Part shown: piece by piece, positions 21,951 through 35,559 of the stretch
Numbering within the stretch: position 1 is the stretch's first letter
Layout of the letters: every line of letters begins with the position of its first letter
Source of the DNA: Xylaria sp. FL1777
Lineage: Eukaryota; Ascomycota; Sordariomycetes; Xylariales; Xylariaceae
Reading direction: 5' to 3'
Assembly: GCA_022578965.1 (NCBI GenBank)
Contig: MU400508.1
Span: 310,001 to 374,000, forward strand
Length of the DNA: 64,000 bases
The notes under the pieces: generated by a model
Database searches by the model: none
What the model saw: only the letters and a program-made list of their open reading frames with translations
Told to the model about the DNA's origin: nothing
Translations under genes and position numbers: made by a program

Positions 21951-24900
21951 GTTGGCGAGGACAGGAGAGAGTAGATAGGTGGGCCGTTTACGCCCCGGGA
22001 GTACAGAGAGCGACACACAAGGCAAAGAAATCCGAGCCGAGTCTTTCGGCTGCTGCTGGGATCTTCCCATCTGCTCGGGTGTCACGATGACACATGGCGG
22101 TCACCTCGACGATATCAGCTTACAGATCGCCGACGTAGACGCCTATGTACTGTATGTATGTACGCTGCCTACGTGCTGTAGGCGGGCTGGGTAGGTATTT
22201 TTCACTGGGCGCCGTTCGGCCGTAGGCTATGTTGGAGGCACGTGCAGGGTGATACCTACATTGTAGACATGCAGGTATTCAAGGGGTTCTGCTTTCGTTA
22301 GCGAGAGCATACATGAATAAGTAGGTAGACGTTGACAGCATGCATATAAGACCTTTAAACCCCCCTCTAACAAGGTGGGGAAATGAAAAAGGAGGAGAGG
22401 CTGTCATGCGGGTGTAGACTGGTCATACGCTGCATACTGAACGCATAGAAGGCTGATGCGAGCCATTGACGAGGCGGTTGGTTCCCTGTTCTATCTAGAT
22501 AGTAAGTCCTGATCGACGAGAGATGGACGTAATACTGTGTCAGATCACGAGGCGAGAGAAAAAAAAAATAAAGAGAGAGAAGCAAGAAAATTTTTTTGCG
22601 CCGTTGCGTGAGTGAGTCGGATAGGAAATTGGACACCGATCAGCTCGCTTCCATCCTGTATCCAATGTCTCAAGTAATTGCATTAAGCATAATCATGCTG
22701 TCTTGGATAGCCATACGCATAGCATACATGTAAGCCCGGAATGTCTCATCACTGTGCGCCTTGTGGCAGAATACAAGGCGTCCAATAGACTAACCGACGT
22801 ACGTAAGGATATCAAGTTTACGTCACTATTTATATGAAATTTACTGTGGACTTTCGTCTATGGATTCGAAATGCATCTCCTCCCATCGCTCTGGTTGCCA
22901 CCATGCATAGATATCAAGTGTCACGAGATTTGTCACTGTGGCTGCTCGGAGAGGAAACTGGTAACAGACAGCCGTGACGCTGTCTGTGACGCTGCCTATG
23001 TACAGTACTGGCTCTATACCTACCTAGTGTATATAGTAGAACGATATCCGGGCTAAATAGTCCATTGAAAGAAGCAACAAGTAAATGAAACTTGCACAAG
23101 TGAGCGGTCTAACCTACTTAGATGGAACAAATCAATCAAACCGGGAATTCGGAACTATTAGCTCAACGTGGAGAGATGAACTCGCCGTTTAAAGGCTATC
23201 CAAAGTCCCCCAGCTCGGTGTTTCGGCACTGCAATGTCCCCCAGGAGAAGAGCAGAGCAGAAGCACTCCACTGTAAGAAATAAGCTGGTGCAAAAGCTAC
23301 CGTTACCTCTGCTCTGGAATCGCCCATCCACTACTCCGGTTCAGGAACGGTTCCTTTGCTCGGCCCTATGGGATTGAAGATGGTAACTACTAGGTAAGGA
23401 GTCGGCCGACGGGACAAACATCAAAGGTACGTTTGTATATGCCTACCATATCTACAATTTCCTATCTGGGTATTGTGGTGCCAAATGGGCCGACTGCACA
23501 GACATCTCGAGGCATTCAACCACATTGCCGGGCTGGTCGGATGTGCCGTGCGCCTTCGCTACGGCAAGTTTCGAAACCATCACCTTCTTTTCACATCATA
23601 CCAAGCAAGCCCGCATGCTGTAGTCTTGCCATATAAGAGTTGTGATATACCTGCGGCACGCGCTTGGTATACCGGTACTAGTTTGGGCGTGGGGAGAAAG
23701 GGAAAAAAAAAACGAGGTGACCCACTCATGGCCAGACTTTGTTTCTGGGGATATCCCAAGAAAAAAAAAGAGAGGATCGTTGGATCGTTGGATCATTTAC
23801 TAATTGTGAAGCCGGCTCGGGAGATGTCGAGTCCTAGTCGAGAGCGGAAAAAGCGTGCAGGTCTTTGAGGTAGTTCTTGTTTTCCGTCCTTCAACCTGAC
23901 TCGAGGACACACAGTGCTTGGTTGGACATGGACGCACAAACACGAGCACGAGCACAAGCACAAGTCGAGAGTCTCACTCGATCCAAATCTACAGTAAGTG
24001 ACGTACACCGTACATGGGAAATAAAAAGGCTCTGATGAGACCCTCGCCGCATCGAGCCCATACGAAGTAAACCCAGCAAAGTTCCAAGATTCCTCTCGCA
24101 AAGAAGATCGGAATTGATGCGCTGCTTGCATGAGGAGGGGTTGCGCCGGGGCGAGGGCGAGGAAGAGCAAAAGGAGGGGTGAGCAATGCGATTGGCTCTG
24201 CGATTGGGTAGGAGCTGTGCCTATTTTAGGAGGAGGAGACGTGAGCTGAGCAACTATGATGTTATGATGTTGGTGTTGATGACTGGGGGGGATTGTACAT
24301 AGAGGAGGGATTGGGGGGGGCTTTTTTGGAGCGTAAAACGGGCCACCAATTGCCTTCTTATGAGGGGAGATACGCGCAAAAGCGCGTCTCTCACGCGCTT
24401 GGCTTGAGACGTGAAACTGCTCGTCTGACGGGGAGCGATCATCCCCGTCTATCTGGTCCCAGATCATCGGCATACGTAATAGGAAGCGAAGCATCATTAG
24501 TGTAGAGGCATCGGAAATATAGTTTAGCTTAAGACTATTTTGGTAACCGCGTTTGAACTATGGATCGTGGGTACCGACCGTGGACGGCTATAGAAAAAGC
24601 AGGGGAAGGAAAAAAAGAGCGTGACTATCATTCAATAGTATTACCGTACGAAGTAGTTAAAATGCTTACAGTGAAGCCCGCTTGCCTGCGTAGCTGCGCC
24701 GACATGAGGACTTCACTGGGTCGTTGCGTTATACTTGCATTGCCGCATGTCAGTCATAAGTGAATAAGCAGCTAATGTGGCAAAAGACCCTAATGCGAAG
24801 AAGAAATGAAATACCGTAGTGTACAGTAGTATAGATACCTCCTGGCAGCCCTGGCAGTAGGGGGTCTCAGATCATGACATTTTCGGCAAGCTACCTCACA

Positions 24901-26853
24901 GCAGCACATTCCACCTGGGCGTTACATACATGAAATCCACCGGGCGGCGTTGTAGCGAATGTATATGTGCGGCGATATAGGAACACGATGCCTCGCAGAT
25001 CACCGAGAGTTGCCGCGCGTTGGTGGTCACTCGAGCGGGCCGAATATTGTCATATAGGAAAAGCACATCAGAGCAGTATTGGCAATGAGGGCATTCCGTC
25101 TCCTGTAACCAATGGGTCGCTTTCTGGGAGTTTGTGGTTATTTAAGAAAAAAAAAACCGCCTGGAAAGACCCGTGTGCGGCACGATGGATGACGGCACGA
25201 AACGGAAAGTTGAATGTGCGTTATCACACAGAGACGGCTGGGTACACGAGGCAGAACTTGTGATGGGGAGATGATATCTATTATGTGCGAGAGGTAGATG
25301 GTAGTGTAGGGGGATCCCTCACAGTAGCACACAGCCTGCTCGGTTCCCCAGGTGAGATACTGTTTGATTAGTTAAGGAATGAGTGGCGAGTCATGATTCG
25401 TGATAAATTATAAGCCGCGCCGGCTATTGGATGAAGAGTGAGTATCTAACACACAGTACGGGAAAGGGCGAAGGGAGCCACAAGAACTGATTGGCAGCGG
25501 CTGAGACGACAAACAACGGCCATGTTCCCACAACACATAATATAGAATGTAAGTAGGTATGTAAGGCAAGAGAGAATAGTTGCTGGTAGTTATTAGACTA
25601 GTTGGTAGCGCTGTTCTCATTTGCACATAACAGAGAATTAAAGGCGACCAGTCATATCATTGAAGCTGCTGACGCCTCTAAGTGATCGCTCGGCCGAATA
25701 ATGGGATGGTAGGATATGACGAAAACCTTGAAGGCCGGTTTTCGGGTGTAAGAGTACCATACGCATATGTTGAGGACGGCCCCAAATTGTGTGATGCTCA
25801 GCTACAGCTTATTCGGCCGGTTACCCAGGACGGCTCTGCTAGGACTTTGACTACCAGGCTACTACCACTACTGTTTTGTATTCGGGATATTTCTTGCGTC
25901 TCGTTGGCTGGATCACGAAAGCGCGGAAGACGAAGACTTCAAAAGGAATTGACTCCGGAGATAAAAGTGGCTCCTCGCGGCTCAGGTACTAATCTAATAG
26001 ATCCGTCTATCTGGTGCGATGCTGAGGCTAGGTTTGTCTGGGTCTCAGCTCTCCAGATAGGATCGGAGGATTCGACATACATGTGGTGTATCAAAAGTCC
26101 TACACTATGAGGAGTTCATCATGGCAAGTTAGCGATCCATCACCAGAAAGGGCAGCTGACCAACTAGCGAAGTTGACAAGGCTGGTAGATAGTATACACT
26201 AGATAGAACTACAGTAGATAGACTACCTTGAATTACGAGACGGTTCGCCACATACAACCGGAGCGTTTACTGCGTACTTAGAATACAACCGGTAACATGA
26301 ATTCATTAAGACTCGCGGCCTCGTAAGCGACTAGTTACATTAGCCTTCCCAAGTAGTTTCGTCGAGTTCCTTGATCAGAGCTTGGATACGGCATTAGTCA
26401 GACGAGAGCTGGATGAAGCTTGCAGATTGCAGATTTACTAGCCTTGTCGGGACTGGTATGTAAGTACGTGTACAGATGAACTGATCTTGGGATATCACGA
26501 CTTCATAAGGCGAATAAGATTAGCTGCATAGTTGGATTGCAATGTGCCGGGGATCCCCAGGAAGATGATGCCGCAATGGTATCGCGTGCTGCAGCAGCCT
26601 ACATGTACCAGGGCATTGTCGTTCAAAAACGAGCCCGTAGCCAATGGTATATGAGGTTCGGTCGGTCTTGGTAACGCTAAATAAAGGCACACGAGATATG
26701 TATTATGTACTGCGTATTTTACTGGTTTCACCATTCAGCATTCAAGACGTTTCCAACTACCTACCAGGTAGTCATCAAATCGGAGAATAAAATAAAACCG
26801 GAATGAACTCACAGTGCAGTAATTACTATATACACTATGCCATCTTGTTTCTA

Positions 26854-26930
26854 CGCATAGCGTATACTACTGGGGTTGTTATCAGTTTATGGAAACAAGT
26901 GTATCACAAGTACGTAGTATACGTTATGCG
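26854..26930. repeat. Imperfect 17-bp inverted repeat
   Basis: Arm 26854-26870 (CGCATAGCGTATACTAC) is the reverse complement of 26914-26930 with one mismatch and a 43 bp spacer. It could form a hairpin or be the remnant of a small inverted-repeat element. No target-site duplication was identified. Confidence 0.65.
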
Positions 26931-29330
26931 CTCAAGAGTTCTTACAATTTGTACATAATATGCGTCGTATACCAACCATATGGGGCTAAGGACTCTCGGA
27001 TATTCTTCATTCCTTAATGCGTGTGATCGGAGAGAGTGGGCACGCATCACAGTCCGGATTCGAGGTGTAATGCGTCTATAACAGGCTTCTGCTAAGGCTC
27101 CTCCTCCTGGATAAGAAAGAGAACAACATGGGCGAGCTCGCTCTCTCCATTCTTCACCTAGGTATGTACATACGTGCCAGTAATATGTATCCTACGTGCG
27201 TAGCGTAGCAGAGATATCGTACGTACGCTACAGTATATTGCCACTATATATGCCGAGCGCAAGTGGTAATCAGGGGGATCCAGGACTTTGGGTGCAGTTG
27301 GGCTGGCTGCAGAGCTTGACACTGCATGTCGAGTGGATTGAAAAGGTAACCTCACATAATTAGCCGATCTTCTGTACAGTGTATATACTCCAACAAACGG
27401 GATCTGGGTTCTGTCTGGGTGAGGCGTTGATATATTGTAGGTAGTGTAGAGGAAAGCATGCTGTATGATACCTTGATCTACCTACCTAGATACTCTGCCT
27501 GGCTTCCTTCGTATCCTTACGTATATCGACGGAGATAACACAAGTTTCGAACAGGTTCGCAAATTGGTAACTGGAGCCGCTATATCTAGTATATCTGGGA
27601 TAGGTAATATACCAGATGTTTTCTATCGGACTTGACCGGAATGAGACTGGAAAAGCGTGAAGAGGAATACTGAGTACGGTAAAATAATCTGCCTGAATGG
27701 ACGATCATGTCAGGTAGCAGTATAAGTAGTCTTGATATCGACTAGCGGTGCCACTGCACATCGTTGTTCCCTGTATTAAGCATCACCACGAATTTAGTGT
27801 AGTGTAGTATATAACAGGGCTGGACGGGAAAGACCTGGTCAGCGCTTTGTTTGAGATTGTACGCTAAAACAGAAACCGCCATCATCCAGCGCGGTACCGG
27901 GTAAAGCTTGGGACTGTGCCTGGGTACACCACACGACCTAGGTACCTACTGGCCTGGGGGCACGACAGCTGGGCGTTAAGTAAGACGCCTACTTTGTTGC
28001 TAGCAGGGCAGTTTCAAGCGGTAGGATTGGTTGGCCCGGCAAGCCTCAGCAGAACGTTACAGGGCAGGACTTACTGAGCAGGAGCCCTTGGCTAGCAGGG
28101 CTGGCTAAGCCTACGGCCTACACTGCACTAGCCTGCCTAGTGCACTTACTTACTTGCTTATAGCGTGCTTGCACCACACTAGCCTGACTTGCAGGCTTCG
28201 CTCTTGCAGGTCTCGGTCAGCGCCGTAATTACCACAGTGCCGGCCCCGTTTGATGCCAGTACCTCCAATTTCGCGGCCGACTGGGGCGGAGTGGAGGTAC
28301 CTGCGACCTTGCATGCTGCCCAGGTTCAGAGCCTGTGGTGCATCTTGGACGAGCTTGGCCCTTCTGTTCCGTGTGATGAGAGCAGCAGAGCAGCAAGGGG
28401 AACCTGGGCGGCGGCGTGGTTTAATTCGTCGGCATCCAATCCGCGTCAAGCAACCCGCTCGCTTTTTTATTGTTTATTCCAACGATTTCATATTATTAGC
28501 CATTGCCTGCGACAATTGGGACTAGCATTAGCAGTATCCTGTTACCAATGGAGAACGGGGGAGCATTGTACTGTACACAGTCCAAGTAAGTAGTATAGGT
28601 AATGCGCGCGGGACAGTACCAGGAATAATGATGCAGCAGGAAATTGTAAATGAATTGTTTGTTCCGTTGCTCCAGTCCAGTTCCAGGTCCTGAGACCGAG
28701 CCAGCGACAAAAAAAAACAAGAGGAAGAGTTGCGTTGCATTGCAACTTCTTGTCCTGTCCTGTGTCTTTCAAGGTTGTGTCTTGTGCCTTCTGTCTTCTG
28801 TTCTCTTGTCTCGTGGACGACGACGACCTTTGCCCATTCTCAATTCTTCATCCGACTGCCTCTTTCTGCCTGGGTCTGTCCGTTGCTGCCACATACTTCC
28901 TACTACCTAACCTACCTACCGACCTACTTACTACGTACCTACTTACCCACCTACGCCTGGGTTCCTGCTGCCGCCGACAAGTCACCACGGCCCTACTTAC
29001 ATACATACAGACTGAGTACTTACGCAGCATACCTAGGCGATAGGCTATGGGCTTCGCGTCAACTTCACTTCACTTCGCCAGTGACCCAGCTGTCTCTTTT
29101 TAAGACGTTGATGCAGCTCTAAATTCTCGCCCACCCGCCCATACGCTCGGCCGTGGATCCCCACCCTTGTCGCCGTCCTCCATGTTGTTTTTGTTGTTGA
29201 TGTTGCTTATTTTGTCCCTGTAACCTTCAGTTCTTGCCTGGGCTGCCGTTGTGTGTATTCTGCTACGAGAGCATCGATCCCGTCCATTCATGCGCCATAC
29301 GTACTTTCTTTCTCATCTCGAGTCGTGATC

Positions 29331-29357
29331 CACACACACATACTCTCTCTCTCTCTC
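29331..29357 (+). repeat. CA and CT microsatellites
   Basis: A short (CA)n run followed by a (CT)n run, upstream of the gene starting at 29833. Confidence 0.85.
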
Positions 29358-29832
29358 ACATACCGTATGCATACACATATACACACACATACGGAAGTAT
29401 ACATACCTGCGCAGACTCCATCGCCTCCCACACAACACACGCCAGGCCGCTAGATCCACGACCGCATCCCACCATCCCACCCCCAATACCCAGATTCCCA
29501 GATTTCCAGATACACCATAGGCCGTACTTACGGACGTATTTTCTGGAATACACAAACTACTCTCTATTACGCGCCCACGAACCCGGAACCTGCAACCCAA
29601 CAACCAGGAACCAGAGAGTGCACGGCAGTAGACTAGAATCCGGAAATTTGGACGGGTTGCAGATCAGATTTACTGACATTCCTCCCCCCTACCATCTCTT
29701 CCAACTGAGATTGCGATGTCTTGACGAGCAATGAATGGGCCATGAACACACCAAAGAGATCATATTTTTCCTTCTGCCTCTCACTTGAAGGCTTCTTCTC
29801 CCTCTCCTGAGCCACGGTTGCTGGCTTTCGAG

Positions 29833-32800
29833 ATGCAGTCTGTCCCCAGTGTAAGTTGGATCTTGATCCTGAATCTGCGCTTCCTTCCTTTTCGCTTCCG
29901 TACCATATCGCAATACAGTTAGCTGGTGGGCCCGACACCAACGCTGGCTTGCGCTGTCGCTTCTCTGTTATCCACCCAGAAGCCCAAGCCAGTGTGCGTG
30001 CAACCCGACACACGACAACGGTATTTCCCAAAATGTACCCCGTCGAGAAAAAAAGCAGCAGGCGCATATGAACTCTTTACGCCGACTCTAATCCTTATAC
30101 GCTGTTGTTTGTCCTGGCGCTTTGCTAAGGCCGGATTTTATTTATTTACTAACGTTGAGTCTCTCTGGTAGCTTATTGGGGCTGGTACTGCTGTCGCGGC
30201 GGCGGCAACGGGTCTGGTCTTTGGCCAGCTTGCCGAGGGTGAACAGCGACACACTCCTCACAACAGTTCGGATTCGATCAGGCGAAAACTTGGAGCCGAC
30301 TACGATTTCTCGAATACTAATCCTTTGTCCCCGCCCGGCACGAGTTCTGCGGCATCAACGGTGCTCCCTGCTGCCCAAAATCAGGCCGTGCTACCTCCGC
30401 GCCAGCCTACAGTCCCCGTCAATGCCACCTCGGCCCAAGTACGAATTGCCCGACGAGCTTCTCATGCTCAGATAACACCCACAAAGCCCCCAGCGTCTCG
30501 TCATTCGCTAGTTAAGCAGAGCGATTTCGTCCTTGCACCGCCAATTGCTGAGGATTCGTGTGATTCGGTATCCTCGAACAGCTCTTGGGTGCGAAGATTG
30601 ACTATCCGCCCACTCTCCCAACACGGAAGCCTGAGGTCAAGCATTGGTCCGGACTCGCCTTCCATATTCTCTTTTGGCTCTGCAGCTCCGATATTATCCT
30701 CATCAAAAGACTCGCCGTCTCAGCTTCCTCCGAATAAATTGGTGAAGCGTGCGCCGGGGGCAATTACAGCTGACTCAGGCTTCCCTAAGAGGCGAGGATC
30801 TAGAGTTCAGATGACACTTCGAAGGCCAGCCACGAGTCACCAGAGATCAGCAACCTTGCAACACCAGTTGAATGCCGAAGAACTACCGCCATTACCCAAG
30901 TTTTCTTTCGACCGAAACCAACGACCCCGAGCTAAGACGGTGGGAACCAACCAGGAGAATCCCGTCCAGGGTCTAGTCGGGTATGAGCGCTCTAGGTGGA
31001 AGTCATTTTGGCACGCCAGGCTTTCGAATATCATTGTGAAATCCACTCCCCTACGAGGCGGCGACGGTAGCGGTCAACCTTCAGGAAGACGAATTCGCCT
31101 TGATCAACCACTTACTGAACAAGTGTATCTTGTTACCCCTAATTATATCATAATGGACGAATCTGAAGAGATGGCGAATGGGTTTCTTCAGAAGTCTGAC
31201 TCCCCATCGCATACTAATACTAAAGACAGCCCTCGGACTACTGAGAAGGAGCCAGATTCAACCGAGGTAACGCCTTCGAAACAGCCTAAGAGGTCGATTT
31301 CAATGCAGTTCAGCTCACCCACGAATTGGATATCAAGGACTGGTAGTCTTCGGCGCCGTAAGAGGGGAAGTGAGACAGCAGGGAGCAAACGTCATGTATC
31401 CGCGCCGATTACAGACGATAAGGAGCAAACCCAGAGTTGCGAGAGCACTACTCCCGAGAAAACTCGGCAATGTGCACAAGTTAGCCAAGCTGAGGCCGAT
31501 CTTGCGGCTATCTTTCGCCCTCCAGAAACAAACCTTGGTCCTCCTTCTCCACTCCCACCTCTGTCACGGCTTTCAAGCTTTCATCTCGACGTAAATGGTC
31601 ATAGCTCTTCATCATCTTCAGTATTGCCGGATAGACCTGACGATGCTATAATCAGCCCTTCGGTATCATCGAGGGTTAATTCCCACGCATCACATACTCG
31701 GACTCTGGAGCGTGCGTCTACTGTTGGTAGCTCTGAGTACCATCGTGGCTTTACCTCTGGTGATGATGATGATACCGATTTCAAAACAGATACACCGTTT
31801 GACTCCTTTAGGACGGTGGCCTCCGGTCGTAAGAAGGGTCCTGATAGTCCCCTGGAATCGATGTTCGATGATTCTCCACCTAGTACCGCAGGTAACAATA
31901 CTAAACCCAAACGCCTTTCAATCCAAGAAATTCTAGGGCCATCCTTTGATGGTGGCAACAAAATCATGGAGGAAGAGGATGAAAGTGTCTCAACTCCCAT
32001 ACGAGGCACCTACGAAGAATTCGAAGCACGCTTCCGTGCCGCGAGCTTTGAAGATGATGATAAAATCATCAATGGTTCCATGATTTCAGATTTCCCAATC
32101 GACAGAAATTACACCCGGTTATCTTTAGATGATGATGATGACTTGGGGTGGGCAAGAGAAGACGAGACAGAATTTTACAACCACCTCTCACCCCCTGGTT
32201 CCATGAATTCTCGGCGAGGTAGTCCGAAATTTCGGAGGACGCTTGGGAGGACCAACGGTAACTCGAAGCGTGACGTTCGTTTTGATTCTGCCAATGAACG
32301 ACCCCGAAGTACTATTTTCGACTGGACCGAACCTGTAGTTCATGATAAGCGTGAAAAGAATGGCTATATTCATAGACCTAAGACAGTTCACGGGAAACAA
32401 GAGCTCGATCTGAGAGGTGGACGAACAGCTAGTCGCAAGGGTTTTGTAGCCACTCATATACGGAGTCAGAGTGTACCAGTTGTTCCAGACCCGACAGAAA
32501 CTGCGAAATCAGTCCCCAAATTTGGCACTTGGGGCTTAGGCCAGAAAAATGTCAGCGAAGATTGGGACGATGATTTTGAATTCGAGGAAGATAAGGTGTC
32601 GATAACAGGACCACTAGGAAAAAGGAATGGGCATCAGTTGTCCATGTTCGTTCCCGCTTCGATCCAAGCAACGCAGCCGACAGTCAAAGCACACTCTGGT
32701 CAGATCAGAGAGTTATCTCTCTTAGTGAATGATCTGAAACGACTGTGTCGCTTGGGTCGTGAGATGAATATTTCCGTTGGCCCATCTACAAAGTTATGGC

Positions 32801-33513
32801 ATGAAGCAGAAGGTATTATAGCTTTGGCTTCTCCTGATGAGGATACAGAGGAGGCAACGGACACAGAAACAGTGGATGACTTCGATTCTGCTCCTATTGA
32901 CGAGCGATTTATCGAACAAGGTTTCGATGGTGCTTCTCTTGATGCAAGAGAGAGCCAAAAGCACCAAGATTCGTCTTCAAGACGCCGGTCTGTCTTTTCA
33001 CCCGAGGATGATATTTTTGGCACATGGGATAACGTAAACGAAGAGGTTGTTATAGAACGACCTAAAACTCCTAACAACTCCGTCATGGAACCTCGCTCCA
33101 CAAGCGTTGCGAGGTCTGTTATGGAGTCAATGCGCAAGCATCGTTCAACTTTTGATGTCGATGCCGATGATTATGATGATGATGACGACAACGTTAATAA
33201 ACATTCTAACGGCAAGATGAATTTTGATACGAACAGCCTCAAAGAATTGGTCAAACGCGCAGGGGATCTGCGGGACAGTTTATCGGAACTAGTTCGTCGA
33301 GCAGATCACATCACACAAAGTCCAGCACGGACCCCTAAACATACAAGGCCGGATGGTAGCCCGGCGTTCACCCGTGTCTTCGATGAACCAACGTCAAGCC
33401 CCACACGGCGTGTGTCTCATAGCCAGAACAAACCAGCCCTCGGTAGCTCGTCTCTTGGCACATCGCCCTCGAATGGCATCAGCCGTCGTATGCAGATGAT
33501 GATTGTTCGTTGA
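29833..33513 (+). CDS. Large Ser/Asp-rich protein, possibly a Byr4/Bfa1-like septation-network regulator
   Basis: A 6-codon first exon (29833-29850, MQSVPS, donor GTAAGT) joins in phase to 30172-33513 across a 321 bp intron with a textbook TTTACTAAC branch site, giving 1119 residues. Most of the protein is low-complexity, rich in Ser, Pro, Arg and Asp, and predicted unstructured. More distinctive blocks are SSNSSWVRRLTIRP (N-terminal third), the 'RPKTVHG' and 'RSQSVPVVPD' motifs, the acidic EDWDDDFEFEED, and a C-terminal helical block from about residue 840 (GQIRELSLLVNDLKRL, then LWHEAEGIIALASPDEDTEE). The acidic DW(D/E)DDF patch plus helical block recalls Byr4/Bfa1-type scaffolds that help inhibit the septation/mitotic-exit GTPase. 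That match is from memory and tentative; the gene itself is clearly real. Confidence 0.72.
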
Positions 33514-34797
33514 ACGGCTGGGATATGACCGCATACCGAGCCGCTACCTCTCCAACCCACCCTCACAACATACAAAGTAGTTTCCTTGGGGAACTGTGTA
33601 TATGTAAAGATATCTGTTTGATTGCATAGCGCCGGGTTGGTTTTCAGCTTTTCCGAGCGTCACCAACGCGAACCGAGAAGCACATTCTTCTGTCTAGATA
33701 CTCATAGAGAGCGCATGACACGACGAAGACACGAGAAGGTGGGGAATGGTAATAAGATGCCACTGTCACTCTGGCTCTCTCATAGTCTTGTCATCGTCGT
33801 CTTTGACAAACTGGATATTTCACGATGCTAATGGCGAGTGATTTTTCAGAAAGTCACACTGACAGCTGCATTTTCTTTTCCTGCCTTTGTTTTTTTTACT
33901 GTCAGTCTTATGTCAACAGGTGTCGGGGTATCAATGTTCATTCATGGTCTCAGGGCATGACACGGGGTATTGAAAACAAAAGAGATCACAGTCTATAGAA
34001 TCACGGAAAATAATGAACACGAATTAATGACTCTTCACAATGTTACTGCATCATCGGCGTTAGTTGCGATGATCACATTATTAGCTTTGGAATGCTTGTG
34101 CTTGTGACAATGTAACAATATGTTTGTTGAAGTCTCTATCTATTAAAACACGTAGTCTTAAGCAGTTCCAGCTCCAACCTTTACTAACCTTTGACAGGCT
34201 TCCCTGCCTTTAGCAGCATCAATGGCTGAGCACCGTGAAATCGAATAGCAAGGAATGTGGCTTTTCATCTACGTGTAGAGATGCTACTGATTTTAAGATC
34301 CTGAGCATCAGCATCAATGATGGTACCTAGTAGTCTTTTTTGGTCTTTGGCATGATTTGTCTCTCCTCTTAGGGACCCAGGGTTAACAGATTGGTAGAAG
34401 AGGGGAGGGGAAACTGTGGTGTGGATTTACTTCATGTTGTTGCAACTTCCCAATACACTAGGCAGCTATAATGATGGTTCTGACACCTTCCAGCTTAATT
34501 GTTAGACTTGGGGCGTGCAAGATATCTAGTGTAATAGTCTCGATTAGAATAGTTTACAGACAACCTAGGACACTTGTGAAAATAAGCAACGCATTCTATA
34601 TCAAACGTGTATCTTGTTCTGTGGGTGGCAGGGCTAATCTTATAGAGTAATTAGTTCTCTGTAGTTAAGCTACCATCTTCGGAGGCGTTTAACCCGGATC
34701 ACCAGATATAACTGGAGTACTAGTTTACATCTCTGTATCTATAGATAGTAGACATATAGAAAAGAGCATTGCTAGTATTGGCAAGCGTGTAGGCATG

Positions 34798-34801
<4 letters not shown>

Positions 34802-34832
<31 letters not shown>
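34802..34832 (+). repeat. Poly(T) tract, 31 bases
   Basis: An uninterrupted T31 homopolymer in intergenic DNA. Its length may be affected by sequencing error. Confidence 0.9.
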
Positions 34833-34835
<3 letters not shown>

Positions 34836-35559
34836 CAAGACGACATTCTATGTGGTATATGCACTTCGATCAGATAACAAAAGGGGGAAAAGAAGTTGAA
34901 TTTGAAGATGGAATATTCACCAATCGGGAGAGACCAAATTGCCAAGCTGCAAGTTGTAGCAAGGACACGGAGAGCTCTAGACCAATTTGAGGTTAGCGTT
35001 TGATCTGCAAGGGCCAACATGCTCATTTTAAGCATTATTGATGTGTTGTCTGCCAGTCTGGAAATGACCTAGTGTTATGTGTTGGGATACCTATCTGCTC
35101 GAGATAATCATGTACTCTATGGTATATAAGATGTTGAAAACAGTGGACTTTGTTATTCTTTGCTACCGAAACCCAAAGGGTCTGCCTAAGTACCTAAGAT
35201 ACCTCTAGGTACTCAAGTACATTAGCAGGTAAAAGTAAGGTACCGTACCTAGTCTAGGCTACCGTATCTGGATGAGGAGAACAAGGACCTCCAAGGAAAG
35301 CGGGGCAGATGTTTTTTGTCGGCAAGTGTCAACAGGGATCTGTGGGGTGCTTTCATCTGATTGGTGTATTGCAGAGACCCTTTGCCGGTTTTGGATGTGG
35401 CTTCCTGAGCTGTCCTGAGGTTCTGTGCTGGTCCCTGGGAGCAGTGCGGCTAGCGCCTGGGTGGCCAGCCAGCGATTGGGGCTGCAGTGGTGCCGTCCCT
35501 CTCCAAAACACCTATCTCGCAGCAATTCGACCAACCAAAAGCTGCCGTCGCGCATTCTC

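Larger units (their letters stand above)
18831..29832. other. 11 kb gene-poor region
   Basis: No ORF here has recognisable protein character apart from the thioredoxin-reductase relic at 20298-20489. The longest open frames (for example 23793-24497 minus, 25682-26110 plus, 28189-28593 plus) have compositions typical of chance translation. The region carries GCAT, ACGT, CA and CT microsatellites, TACC/TAGGTA runs, an imperfect inverted repeat at 26854-26930 and a patch of degenerate GCAGG/CTAGC repeats near 27990-28200. The right end (about 28700-29830) is the likely promoter and leader of the 29833 gene. Confidence 0.6.

Noticed and set aside
23793..24497. 234-codon minus-strand open frame
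   Set aside because: Composition reflects simple repeats (Gln/Ser/His runs, Cys/Ser runs), with no family resemblance and no supporting splice structure.
25682..26110. 142-codon plus-strand open frame
   Set aside because: It starts in a degenerate region, has no recognisable motif and no good promoter or intron context; probably chance.
28189..28593. 134-codon plus-strand open frame
   Set aside because: It overlaps a repeat-like GC patch and other open frames on both strands; no protein signature.
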